This document shows, piece by piece, positions 21,134 through 33,000 of a DNA stretch of 40,361 bases (position 1 is the stretch's first letter; each line of letters opens with the position of its first letter). The notes beneath the pieces are model-generated. The model did not search any database. It had not been told where the DNA came from and saw only the letters and a list, made by a program, of their open reading frames with translations. The position numbers and the translations under genes are program-made. The DNA comes from a virus: the IMG/VR virus record IMGVR_UViG_3300012006_000013, positions 1 to 40,361 of that record. One strand, 5' to 3'.

Positions 21134-22990
21134 ATGGCAAGTAACAAATTAGAAGTATCAGATTTTGATTTTGATAGTATAAAAGCAAATTTAAAAACAT
21201 TTTTACAAAGTCAAACAGAATTTCAAGATTATAATTTTGAAGGTTCAGGCTTTTCTATACTTTTAGATGTATTAGCATACAACACACACTATCTAGGCTT
21301 CAATGCTAATATGTTAGCAAACGAAATGTACTTAGACAGTGCTGACATACGAAAAAATATTGTGTCGTTAGCTAAAATGTTAAACTACACACCATCATCA
21401 GTAAGATCACCAGTAGCAAGTATAGATATTGAAGTAAATGATGCAACAGGTTCAACTTTAACAATGCCAAAAGGCACAATATTTACAACTACAGTTTCAG
21501 GAGTAGGCTATCAATATTTAACAAACGAAGATTATACAATTACACCTACAAATGGTGTATTTAATTTTTCAGATGTAGATATTTACGAAGGCACGTTAGT
21601 TACATTTAGATATACAGTTGATAATGAAGATCCAGACCAAAAATACATAATTCAAAATGCAAATGCTGATACAACAACACTCAAAGTATCAGTACAAGAA
21701 AGTTCTACAAATACAACTACAAACATTTATTCATTAGCAGGTGGTTTTAATAGTGTTACAGATACATCTAAAGTTTATTTTTTACAAGAAGTAGATGATG
21801 GTAAATTTGAAGTTTATTTTGGTGATGGTGTTTTAGGTGCGGCCGTTTCAACAGGCAATATAGTAATTTTAGAATATATTGTTACAAATAGAGATGAATC
21901 AAATGGAGCTTCTACATTTAGTTTAGCAACAACTATCGGTGGATTTTCTGATATTACAATTACAACTAATTCTGTATCACAAGGTGGTAATGCAGCTGAA
22001 TCTAAAGAGTCAATTCGTTTTAATGCACCTTTAGGTTATGCCACACAAAATCGTGCTGTAACAACTTCTGATTATGAAACAATTGTAAAATCAATTTATC
22101 CTAATGCTCTATCAGTCAGTGCTTGGGGTGGAGAAGATGATGAAACTCCTGTTTATGGTACAGTTAAAATTGCAATCAAAGCGGCCAGTGGTTCTACATT
22201 GACAACTTCTACTAAAGCAAGTATAGTGGCATCATTAAAACCGTTTAATGTTGCTTCAGTAAGGCCAGTTATTGTAGATCCTGAAACAACTTCTGTTTTA
22301 ATTACAAGTAATGTAAAATACGATTCAAGATTAACTACTAAATCAGCTGCAACTTTAAAATCGGATGTATTGAACACTATTACTGATTATAATACAAACA
22401 CTTTACAGAAATTTGATGGTATATTCAGATATTCAAAACTATTAGGTTTAATTGACAACACAGATACAAGTATAATATCAAACATAACAACAATAAAAAT
22501 TAAAAAAACATTTACACCTACTCTAAGTTCATCTACAAAATATAACATATACTTTAGAAACGCATTATATAATCCTGTGTCAGGTTACAATGCTTCACAA
22601 GGTGGTATTTTAGAGTCATCAGGATTTAAAATAAGTGGTGACACAACTAACATTTATTTTTTAGATGATGATGGTGCAGGTAATGTAAGAAGATATAGGT
22701 CATCAGGTGGAGTAAGAACATATGCAAATAATACGCAAGGCACAATTAGTTATGCAACAGGACAAATTACTTTAAATTCTTTAAACATAACAACAGTGGA
22801 AAATATAAGAGGTGAAGCTTCAACAGTTATAGAATTAATTGTTAAACCAAATTCAAACGATATTGTTCCAGTAAGAGATCAAATCGTAGAGATTGATGTT
22901 GAAAATTCTAATGTTACAGTGGAAGTAGATACTTTTATAGGTGGTTCAGCTGATGCAGGAGTGGGTTACTCAACTTCAACTAGCTATTAA
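21134..22990 (+). CDS. 6: Baseplate wedge protein gp6
   Basis: 618 residues (T4: 660). Opens FDFDSIKANLKTFLQSQTEF then FSILLDVLAYNTHYLGFNAN, MYLDSADIRKNIVSLAKMLNYTP, a conserved J-like baseplate signature. Central beta-rich domain includes YFGDGVLGAAVSTGN and YATQNRAVTTSDYETIVKSIYPNALSVSAWGG, also typical. It forms the ring of the baseplate with gp25 and gp7. Position directly after gene 25 follows the T4-like order. Confidence 0.93.
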   Translation: MASNKLEVSDFDFDSIKANLKTFLQSQTEFQDYNFEGSGFSILLDVLAYNTHYLGFNANMLANEMYLDSADIRKNIVSLAKMLNYTPSSVRSPVASIDIEVNDATGSTLTMPKGTIFTTTVSGVGYQYLTNEDYTITPTNGVFNFSDVDIYEGTLVTFRYTVDNEDPDQKYIIQNANADTTTLKVSVQESSTNTTTNIYSLAGGFNSVTDTSKVYFLQEVDDGKFEVYFGDGVLGAAVSTGNIVILEYIVTNRDESNGASTFSLATTIGGFSDITITTNSVSQGGNAAESKESIRFNAPLGYATQNRAVTTSDYETIVKSIYPNALSVSAWGGEDDETPVYGTVKIAIKAASGSTLTTSTKASIVASLKPFNVASVRPVIVDPETTSVLITSNVKYDSRLTTKSAATLKSDVLNTITDYNTNTLQKFDGIFRYSKLLGLIDNTDTSIISNITTIKIKKTFTPTLSSSTKYNIYFRNALYNPVSGYNASQGGILESSGFKISGDTTNIYFLDDDGAGNVRRYRSSGGVRTYANNTQGTISYATGQITLNSLNITTVENIRGEASTVIELIVKPNSNDIVPVRDQIVEIDVENSNVTVEVDTFIGGSADAGVGYSTSTSY

Positions 22991-22996
22991 TTTTTT

Positions 22997-25513
22997 ATGG
23001 CTATATTCAAAGATAAACTTTCAAACCTTATAGGTTCACAAGTACCTAATTTTGTACTTGACGACCATCCTAAATTTTTACAATTTTTAAAAACATATTA
23101 TTCATTTATGGAAGCTGCCGAGTTAGCAGTTACATCAATTCAAACTACAGACGGCATTCAATTAGAAACTCAAACAAACCAATTGAATGAATTACTATTA
23201 GATGGCTCTCGTATTGATTCTGATAGAACAGCCTTAGATGAAGGAGATAAAATACTTTTAGAAAGTTCTACGTTTGGTAAATTTACAAGAGGTGAAACAA
23301 TTGTAGGCCAAACTTCAAAAGCAACATCTACAATATTATCAGAAGATTTAGATAACAGTAGATTGTTCATTGTAGCACAAGATAAATTTATTATGGGAGA
23401 AACTATATTAGGCACATCTTCTAATGCAAGTGCTGTAGTTAATAATTACAAACCAAATCCAGTAAACAATATACAAGAGTTATTAAACTTTAGAGATCCT
23501 GATAAAGCTATATCTAATTTTTTAACTAACTTTAGAAATGAATTTTTAACTACGTTACCTGAAAATTTAAATTCTAATGTTAATAAAAGAAATTTAATCA
23601 AAAATGTTAAATCATTATACAAGTCAAAAGGTACAAAAACAGGACACGAAGTATTTTTTAGATTACTTTTTGATGAAGTATCAGAAACTTTTTATCCACG
23701 TGAACAAATTTTAAGAGTATCTGATGGTAAATTTACAACAAATAAAGTTTTAAGAGCTACAACCTTAGTAGGAGAAACTTCTAATTTAGTCGGCAGACCA
23801 ATAACAGGTACAACATCAAATGCAACGGCTATAGTTGAAAGTGTAACTAAATTTTTAATTGGTTCTACTTCTATATCAGAATTTATTTTAAATTCAGATA
23901 GTATTAAAGGAAGTTTTGTTGTAGGTGAAAATATAACAGGAACAGTTGATGATATAGATGATATTTTAATTGAAGCAACAATTTCAGGCATACCTATCTC
24001 AAAAGTAATATCAAATGATGGATCTTTACATACAACAGCCGAGCCGGCAACAATAACAGGCGGAGGAGACGGTGCAATTATTCAAACTAAAACAATTGGT
24101 TCAGGTGGAATTACAGAAATAATTATAGACAATGCAGGAACAGGATATTCTATTGGCGATGATTTAATTTTTGTAAACACAAATACAAATGGTGCAGGAG
24201 CTGCAGGATTTATTTCTGTTGTTAACGGAGGATTTACACCTGAAGATAGCACAAGCACAACAGAAGAACACATTATATTAGAAGAAGCTACGACACAAGA
24301 CGATACTTATTTTGGTAATAAACTTGTACAAGAATCAGGAACTGATATTGGCGATATAACAGATATATTTTTATATGACAATGGAGGAGGATATACTTCT
24401 TTACCTACGGTTACAATTAGTTCTTCAGGTACAGGTTCTATATTAAAAGCTTTTGGAAGCAAAATAGGTAGAGTATTAGATTTAAATATAGTTGAGTTAG
24501 GAATAAATCACCAATTATCTCCTACGCCGCCTGTTGTTAATTTATTTAAAAATTGTATTATTACAGGAGTAACAGGTACTTTTGCTGCAAATTCCAGTGT
24601 AACAATTAATGGTAGTGTTACAGCTACTGTAGTAAGTTTTAATTCTGTATTAGGTCTATTATCATTAAAAAACAATTCAGGTACAATTAGTGTAGGCAAC
24701 ACAGTTGTTGGTTCAAGTGGTTCAGCTACAATTAGAAAAATAGATGGTGCTACAGCTACTTTAACAATTGGTTCTGTTGCTGATACAGATGGTAGATTTA
24801 TAAATGAAGATGGGTTTATTTCTGAAAGTACAATGAACATACAAGATAGTTTATACTATCAAGATTTTTCTTATGTTATAAAAGTTGCTAGATCAATTTC
24901 AGATTGGCGAGATGACTTTAAAAAAACCATGCATACTTCAGGTTTTTATTTAGCGTCCGAAGTTAATATACAAACTAAATTGAACGCTCGTATATCTATG
25001 CCTATCATAGGAAATGTTTCAGGTGTTATTGATGAGCCGTTCTTTGCAATTATTAATACATTATTTACAACAATTGTAGGAAGAAGATTAGGTACAATTG
25101 ATGATGGCACAACTTTAAGAGCAAATGCTAAATTAGGTATACCTGCTGATTTTGATACAAGTACAATATCTCCTTTTAGTAATACAACACGAGATGTAAC
25201 TTTAGTTAGAGTGCCTATAAGAATCGATTACACATCAAGAGTAAGAGATATATTTAATGGCATTACGATTAGTCAAGGTTATGGTTATGCCGGCCCACGT
25301 TATGGTACAATCAATAGAGAAGTTTTTAAAACATTTAAAACAACTGGCACAAATTATTCTATATCTGAATTAAGTAATAACGTTACTTTTGGTACAAGAA
25401 CATCTTTAAATGGACAAGATAATACATTATTATTTTGTTCAACATACTTAGGTAGATTTATAAAAACAAAACTTACAATGCCAGCAGAAATTACAATAAC
25501 AACTACACCATAA
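22997..25513 (+). CDS. Large baseplate wedge protein (gp7 position)
   Basis: 838 residues (T4 gp7: 1032). N-terminal helical part with PNFVLDDHPKFLQFLKTYYSFME and RDPDKAISNFLTNFRNEFL, a chain of short beta repeats (FxxGExIxGxxSxAxAxV at about residues 96, 131, 262 and 305), Gly-rich strands (GGGYTSLPTVTISSSG) and a C-terminal domain. The order after gene 6 and before gene 8 suggests the gp7 role of linking wedge parts; the sequence itself is not diagnostic. It shares its repeat units with gp8 and the 2027-residue protein. Confidence 0.6.
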   Translation: MAIFKDKLSNLIGSQVPNFVLDDHPKFLQFLKTYYSFMEAAELAVTSIQTTDGIQLETQTNQLNELLLDGSRIDSDRTALDEGDKILLESSTFGKFTRGETIVGQTSKATSTILSEDLDNSRLFIVAQDKFIMGETILGTSSNASAVVNNYKPNPVNNIQELLNFRDPDKAISNFLTNFRNEFLTTLPENLNSNVNKRNLIKNVKSLYKSKGTKTGHEVFFRLLFDEVSETFYPREQILRVSDGKFTTNKVLRATTLVGETSNLVGRPITGTTSNATAIVESVTKFLIGSTSISEFILNSDSIKGSFVVGENITGTVDDIDDILIEATISGIPISKVISNDGSLHTTAEPATITGGGDGAIIQTKTIGSGGITEIIIDNAGTGYSIGDDLIFVNTNTNGAGAAGFISVVNGGFTPEDSTSTTEEHIILEEATTQDDTYFGNKLVQESGTDIGDITDIFLYDNGGGYTSLPTVTISSSGTGSILKAFGSKIGRVLDLNIVELGINHQLSPTPPVVNLFKNCIITGVTGTFAANSSVTINGSVTATVVSFNSVLGLLSLKNNSGTISVGNTVVGSSGSATIRKIDGATATLTIGSVADTDGRFINEDGFISESTMNIQDSLYYQDFSYVIKVARSISDWRDDFKKTMHTSGFYLASEVNIQTKLNARISMPIIGNVSGVIDEPFFAIINTLFTTIVGRRLGTIDDGTTLRANAKLGIPADFDTSTISPFSNTTRDVTLVRVPIRIDYTSRVRDIFNGITISQGYGYAGPRYGTINREVFKTFKTTGTNYSISELSNNVTFGTRTSLNGQDNTLLFCSTYLGRFIKTKLTMPAEITITTTP

Positions 25514-25518
25514 ATGAG

Positions 25519-25556
25519 TATAAATAAGTAATAGGTTTGAATAACTTGTATAAATA
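25519..25556 (+). promoter_or_regulatory. Tandem late promoters upstream of gene 8
   Basis: Two exact TATAAATA boxes, 25519-25526 and 25549-25556, 30 bases apart. Starts are predicted near 25532 and 25562, leaders of about 46 and 16 bases to gene 8. Confidence 0.75.
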
Positions 25557-25577
25557 TAACAAAAGAAACTAAAAACT

Positions 25578-27047
25578 ATGCCAGCAATTATAACAAATAA
25601 GTTTAGAATCAATAACGCTGAACAATTTAGCGAGTCATTTTCAGAAGCATCACCAGAAGTATACTACCTAGGTATTGGTAGACCTCAAGCATTTGCTACA
25701 CAAACAAGAGGTGATTTAAGAACAGAAAACCAAGGCACAGATTCAGCTGCAATAACACCAGCCGATAGTGTTATAGAAGAATTTAATACGTTTGATGATT
25801 TACTGGCTGTTAAAAAAATTACAACTTCAGATACATCATTCGTAATACCAAGAAGAAACTGGACTACAACTACAGTCTATGATTATTACAGACACGATTA
25901 TGGTAATCGTGTTACAGGCACAACTACAACACAAACAGCAAACAGTGGTGCAACAACTTTATTTGATGCAACGTTCTATGTATTAACTACAGCAAGAAAC
26001 GTTTATAAATGTTTAGATAATAATGGTAATGCAGCTTCGACTACGGAACCAACAGGAACATCTACATCTATTTTAACAACTGCTGATGGTTATAAGTGGA
26101 AATATATGTATTCTTTATCGGCAACACAACAAGCAAATTTTTTATCAACAGATTTTATGGCCGTTGCTACAGATGCTACAATATCTTCAGCTGCTGTTGA
26201 TGGTGCAATCAGCACAGTAAAAATTAAATCTGGCGGTACAGGTGGCACAAACGGAACATTTACAAGTATTCCAATAAGAGGCGATGGTACAGGCGGAACA
26301 ATTTCTGCTGTAGTATCAGGAGGTGTTGTAACAACAGTAACAGTTACAAATGCTGGTTCAGGTTATACAATTGCATATGTAAGAAATGCTGATATAGTTT
26401 CTGCTGGTGCAACAAGTTTATCAGGCGCAGAAATAGATGTAATTATTCCACCAAAAGGTGGCCACGGATTTAATGCAGTAAAAGAATTAGGTGGTTTTTT
26501 TGTAATGATAAACGTAAGTTTAGAAGGAACAGAATCATCAAGCACAGGTGACTTTACAGCAGAAAACGATTTTAGAAGAATTGTTTTAATTAGAAATGCA
26601 TTTTCAGGTGGTACAGCAGCTTCTGCTACAACATTAAGAGGAACAAAAGCGGTAAGATTTGCTGCTTCTCCTACACCAGGAACTTTTACAGTTGATGAAA
26701 AAATTACTCAAGCAACAACAGGTGCTGTAGGTAAAGTTGTAGAATATGATTCAACAAATAGAATTTTACATTACATACAAACAAGATTTAATGACGAAGG
26801 ACTTAGTTCTTTAGGTAATAGAACTGCATTTTCAGGAGCAAATGTTATTACAGGTGCAACTTCAGCTGCTACAGGCACACCAAGTGCAACAGCAAGTGAA
26901 ACTGCTGACCAAATTACATTTACAAGTGGTTATAAAGATACAGAAATAGATAGACATAAAGGTGACGTTTTGTATATTGAAAACAGAGCGCCAATAACAA
27001 GAGCTTCAGATCAAACTGAAAATATTAAATTAGTAATTGAGTTTTAG
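25578..27047 (+). CDS. 8: Baseplate wedge subunit gp8
   Basis: 489 residues (T4: 334), so it carries an insertion. The N-terminus PAIITNKFRINNAEQFSESF with VYYLGIGRPQAFA, RNWTTTTVYDYYRHDYG, FYVLTTARNVYKCLDNN and YKWKYMYSLSATQQANFLSTDFMAV is the conserved gp8 core. Beta-rich repeats (Gly/Thr-rich, about residues 205-280 and 360-440) make up the extra length. Gp8 connects gp7, gp10 and the wedge. Behind tandem late promoters; the following gene starts 9 bases later with its own AGGGAG ribosome site. Confidence 0.9.
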   Translation: MPAIITNKFRINNAEQFSESFSEASPEVYYLGIGRPQAFATQTRGDLRTENQGTDSAAITPADSVIEEFNTFDDLLAVKKITTSDTSFVIPRRNWTTTTVYDYYRHDYGNRVTGTTTTQTANSGATTLFDATFYVLTTARNVYKCLDNNGNAASTTEPTGTSTSILTTADGYKWKYMYSLSATQQANFLSTDFMAVATDATISSAAVDGAISTVKIKSGGTGGTNGTFTSIPIRGDGTGGTISAVVSGGVVTTVTVTNAGSGYTIAYVRNADIVSAGATSLSGAEIDVIIPPKGGHGFNAVKELGGFFVMINVSLEGTESSSTGDFTAENDFRRIVLIRNAFSGGTAASATTLRGTKAVRFAASPTPGTFTVDEKITQATTGAVGKVVEYDSTNRILHYIQTRFNDEGLSSLGNRTAFSGANVITGATSAATGTPSATASETADQITFTSGYKDTEIDRHKGDVLYIENRAPITRASDQTENIKLVIEF

Positions 27048-27055
27048 GGAGATTT

Positions 27056-30000
27056 ATGCCAAGTCCAACAGACTTTAACCTCTCACCTTACTTTGATGAC
27101 TACGCTGAGTCAAAGAAATTCCATAGAGTTCTTTTTAGACCAGCATTCGCAGTACAGGCTAGAGAGTTAACACAATCACAATCAATTCTTCAAAATCAAA
27201 TTGAAAGAATATCAGACCATCTTTTTGAAAAAGGTGCAATGGTTCTTCCAGGAGAAATTGCTTTTGATTTAGATTATTATGCTGTAAAACTTACATCTAA
27301 AACATTTGCTACAGTTGCCGAATATATTGGTAAAGAATTAACAGGTGTTACATCAGGTGTTAGAGGTATTTGCGTTAATGCTGTTGTAACAGACGGTACA
27401 GATCCAGATACTCTATATGTAAAATATAATAAAACAGGAACAAATAATACATCTTTTGTTTTTACGTCTGGTGAAACAATACAGGCCAGAACAGTAGGTG
27501 TTGCAACAGTTTTAGCAACTGCTGTGGTAAATTCAACAGCCACTGGTTCTGCTGCTAGTGTAGCTGCAGGAGTTTATTATATAAATGGTTTTCACGTTTC
27601 AGTATCGGAACAAACATTAATACTTGACAAATACACAAACACACCAAGTTATAGAATAGGTTTAACAGTTGTTGAATCTTTTGTTACTTCTAACGAAGAT
27701 GGCACTTTAGTTGATAATGCTCAAGGTTCATCAAACGTAAATGCACCAGGTGCTCATAGATTTAAAATAGATTTAACATTATCTAAAAGAACAATCACAT
27801 CAACAGATGATGCCGATTTTGTAGAATTATTAAGATTATCAAATGGTATTAGACAAAACCAAGTTCGTTCAACAGAATATAACATATTAGAAGATACACT
27901 AGCAAGAAGAACGTTTGATGAATCTGGTGATTATACAGTAAGAGAATTTGATTTAGATATAAGAGAACATTTAATATCAGGAAATAATAGAGGTATTTAC
28001 ACATCAGGTAATGGTGGTGTTGAAACAAAATTAGCTGCAGGTTTATCACCTGGAAAAGCATATGTAAAAGGTTATGAAATTGAAACTATAGGAACAACTT
28101 TTGTTGATATAGATAAAGCTAGAGATTTTGGTACAGAAAATAATTTCAATACAAGATTTGACGTAGAAAATTTTGTAAACGTTACAAACGTATATGGTTC
28201 ACCTGATATTGGATTTGTTACTGGTGATGTTGAAGCATTTAAAAATGTTAATCTATTTGATACAGCCACAGTTACAAGAGGCACACAACAATCAACAGTG
28301 GGTGTTACAGTACCGCAAATTGGTCGTGCTAAGTCAAGAGGCTTTGAATTAAACAACGGAACGGCCAGTGCAAACACATTTTCTAGTTCAGCCTTAACAA
28401 GTGCAGTTTATAAACATTTTCTATTTGATGTAGAAATGTTTACACATTTAAATGTAAAAACAGCGCCTGCTTTTTCTAACGGAGAAAAAGTAACAGGTGG
28501 TACATCAGGAGCTTTTGGTTTTGTTCAATCTATATCTAATACAAAATCGGCAGCAGTTTCAAGTATTTCAGTTGCAAGTCCTGGAGTTGTAACATTAAAC
28601 GCACACTCATTTAAAGAAGGAATGCAAATTACTTTAACAGGTGGTTCTTTTGCTATTAATTCGGTTGCATATACAACTGGCACAGTATTTACAGTTAAAA
28701 ATCCTACAACAAATACTTTTCAATTATTTGATGCCGCTGGTGATACGGCAATTAATGTAACTTCTTATAGTTCAGCGCCTACGGCCGCACACGGTGTTAC
28801 AGTTTTAAATAATGTAACAGGCACATTTGTAGAAGGAGAAACAATTACAGGTGCTACTTCAAGTGTAACAGCAGTTATACAAAATGAAAGATATGGATTT
28901 AAAGGTATTCAGATTTTTGATTTTACACAAGTTAAACAAGTTGGTATGGCAGGTTCACCTACTTATACGGCAGACGTTGCTAAAGATTTAACTTTTGGTG
29001 AAGTTTATCCAGTATTTGGTTCTATATCTATTGCAAATAGTGGTACAGCGATTACAGGATTTGGTACTTTATTTTTAACTGAATTAAAAATTGGAGATTC
29101 TATTACATTTACTACTGATGCAGGAAGTTCAGTTACAAGAATTGTTGAATCTATTTTCTCAAATACAAGTTTACAATTATTAACAGCAGTTGGTGGTTCT
29201 GATGTTTCTACTAAAACAGTTGCATTTAGAAATCGTGGTAAATTACAAGGTTCAAATAAAAACATTGCAATATTTCAATTACCAAATACAAGAATTAAAA
29301 CATTAAAAACTACAGCAAATAGTGGTATAACAGATACAAACTTTAATGTAAGACGACATTTTACAGGTACATTATCAGCAAATGGTGATGTAACAATTAC
29401 AGCTGGTACAAATGAAACATTTCCTGCTTTAACAGAAAAAGATTTTTCAGTTTCTATTATGACATTGGGTGCAGGTACTTCAGGCGCCGTAGGAAACGTA
29501 TTGAGTTTATCAGGAAATAATCACGAAGGATTTTCTACATTCGTAAGAGGTGGTTCACCAACAGGAAAAACATTAACTTTAGATTTTGGTGCTAATTATT
29601 CAGGACACAAAGTTAAAATTTTAGCAACAGTTCAAAGAAGTGTTGCAAGTTCAAAAACAAAAACATTAAACATTAATCAAACAGTTGCTATTTCTTCTCA
29701 AACAATAATACAATCTGGAACAATAGGGTTAGCAAAAGCAGATGTTTATAAAATAAATGCTGTTTATATGTCAGCAGATTTTAGTACAGCCGCAACAACT
29801 GGTAGTACAAATGTTACGTCAAGATTTGAATTGGATACAGGTCAAAGAGATAATTTTTATGATATAGGTAGAATTAAATTAAAAAAAGGCGCAATTGCAC
29901 CAATAGGAAGATTATTAATTAATTTTGATTTTTTCTCACACGGTTCAGGAGATTATTTTGATGTTGATTCATATTCGGGAGTAATAGATTATAAAGATAT

Positions 30001-33000
30001 ACCATCATATAATTCTGATACAACAGGTGTAAAATATGATTTAAGAGATTGTTTAGATTTTAGGCCTAGAGTAGATGATGCATCTACAGTTACAAGTTCA
30101 ATACAAAATAGACAATATAGTGGTTCAGGAAATTCAACAGTTGATATTGTGCAATTTAATTCAGATGTAACTACAGATTTAGAATTTTATTTACCTAGAG
30201 TTGATAAAATATTTTTAGATAAAGATGGAGTGTTTAGAGTTCTTAAAGGTGCCGGCTCTTTAAGTCCACAAATTCCAAAAGGACTTGAAAATGCTATGCA
30301 TTTATATACTATATTTTTAAAAGCATATACTTTGAATACGTCTGATCTTATAATTAAAAAACAAGACAATAAACGATATACTATGAGAGATATTGGCCGT
30401 TTAGAAAAAAGAATTGAAAATGTAGAGTACTATACACAATTATCTCTACTAGAAACACAAGCACAATCTTTACAAATACAAGACGCTGAAGGTTTTGATA
30501 GGTTTAAAAACGGATTTATTGTAGATAATTTTACAGGCCACGGAATAGGAGATGTAGGAAATTTAGATTACAAAGTTTCTATGGATATGGCCGGCGGTTA
30601 TGTTAGACCTTTATTTAATTCTGAGTCTGTACAATTAATTGAAGCAGATGATGATGGCACTGCAATATTAGCAGCTGATAGAACAGCAGCCAACTATCAA
30701 AAAACAGGAGATTTAATTACATTACCTTACACTGAAACTACAATTATAAATCAACCATATGCAAGCAAATACGTAAATGTAAATCCTTTTAATGTATTTA
30801 CTTGGTCAGGTTCAGTTACCCTTGATCCTCCAGGCGATGAATGGAAAGAAACAAATAGAGTTCCTGATTTATTAATTAATGAACAAGGTGCCTTTGATAC
30901 AATGGCCGCTAATTTAGGTAATCCTAATTTAGATAGTATAGAAATAGATACAGTGTGGAATGAATGGCAAGATTTTTGGCAAGGTACGCCAGTAGAAACT
31001 TCAAGTGTATCAAATGTTAGAAGAGGAAGGTCAGGTGGATGGACAGTTGATTTTGGCGATGTTACAACAACAACATCTCAAGCAGTTTCTTCAACTAGAA
31101 CAGGTGTTAGATCATCTTTAGTTCCTCAGGTTGTTAGAACATCTTTAGGTGATAGAGTATTAAATATAGCTTTCATACCATTTATTAGAAGTAGAACAAT
31201 TAATTTTACTGCTACTAGAATGAAACCAAATACAAGAGTTTATCCTTATTTTGATAATGTAGCTATCACAGCATATGTTACACCAACAGGTGGTTCATTA
31301 AGTGGTAATTTGGTTACAGACGCCAATGGTGCTGTATCAGGAACTTTTGCTATACCTGATGCAACTAACGACTCTAATCCTAGATGGAGAACCGGTCAAA
31401 GAGTATTCAGATTAACAAGTTCAGTTACAAATTCAACAACAGACGTTGAAACTTCTGCTGAAGCAGATTATATAGCTAAAGGTTCTTTAGAAACGGTGCA
31501 AAATACAATTGTGTCAACAAGAGAACCACAATTAGTTAGACAAGATGTAAATGATACAAGAAATATTACACGAACATCAACTAGAACAACAACAGAAGTT
31601 GTAGCTTGGATTGATCCTATTGCACAAACATTTTTAATTGATGACACTGATGGTGTTTTTGTAACATCTATTGAGTGTTATTTTCAATCAAAAGATGCTA
31701 ATATTCCTGTTACAATGCAAATAAGAGAAGTTGTAAATGGTTATCCTTCTCGTACAATTGTGCCTTTTGGTGAAGTTGTTTTAAATCCAAGTTCAGTTAA
31801 TATTAGCGATGATGCAAGTACATCAACTAAATTTACTTTTCCTTCTCCAGTTTATTTACAAGAAAAAACTGAATATTGTTTTTGTTTATTAAGTAATTGT
31901 AATAGTTATAACGCCTTTGTTGCAAGATTGGGAGATACACAAATCGGTTCAAACAGAACAATATCTGAAAACCCTTATGCCGGTGTTTTCTTTAAATCAC
32001 AAAACGGTTCAACTTGGACGGCCGATCAAGAAGAAGATATAAAATTTAAAATTAATCGTGCAGAATTTAGTAATGTAACAGGTACAGTAACACTTGTAAA
32101 TGATAGTGTTCCAGTAAAAACTTTACCAAATAATTCATTAAGAACAACAAACACTTCAGGAGTAATAAGAGTATTTCATAAAAATCACGGAATGCACGGT
32201 TCAAATAATAATGTTACAATAGCTGGCGTGGCAGCAGGTACATATAACGGAATTTCTTCAGCAAATATTAATGGAACATATACAAGTATTACAAACGTAA
32301 CTTTAGATAGTTATGATATTACAACAGCTGGTACGGCAACTGCTACAGGAGATATTGGCGGATCAACTGTAACGGCCACACAAAATAGATTATTTGATTT
32401 ATCTTGTTTAAACATATCTACACTTACAGTACCCGGTACTTCAATCACATATGATATGAGACCAACTTCAGGTAAATCAATTCACGGTTCTGAAACTGAA
32501 TTTAGTTTAACAAGTGCTACCAACGCTATAAGCGTAATACCTGGAGATAATATTTACTTTACTTCACCTAAACTTGTTGCAAGTTCTATAAATGAAACAA
32601 ATGAGATGTTAGGTGGTAAATCTTTATTTGTAAATTTAACAATGACAACATCTAGTACAAAAATATCACCAGTATTAGATGTTAAACGTATGAGTATGGT
32701 TGCTGTACAAAATAGATTAAATAATCCTACATCAGGCAATACGCCAAATTTTGTAGCTGATACAAGTCCTACAGGAACATCATCAGCCGCTGTTTACGTA
32801 ACAAGACCAATTACTTTAGAAAATAAATCTACTGCTTTGGATGTTAGATTGACTCAGAACGTAAGATCAAGTTCAGAAGTTTTAGTTTTCTTTAGAGTTA
32901 CAGGTGCTGAAGAAGTAAGAAACATAAACGATTTATCTTGGACACCTTTTAATACAGATGGTTCAGAAGATATAAGTGTTACGCCTGCAGAAAATGATAA

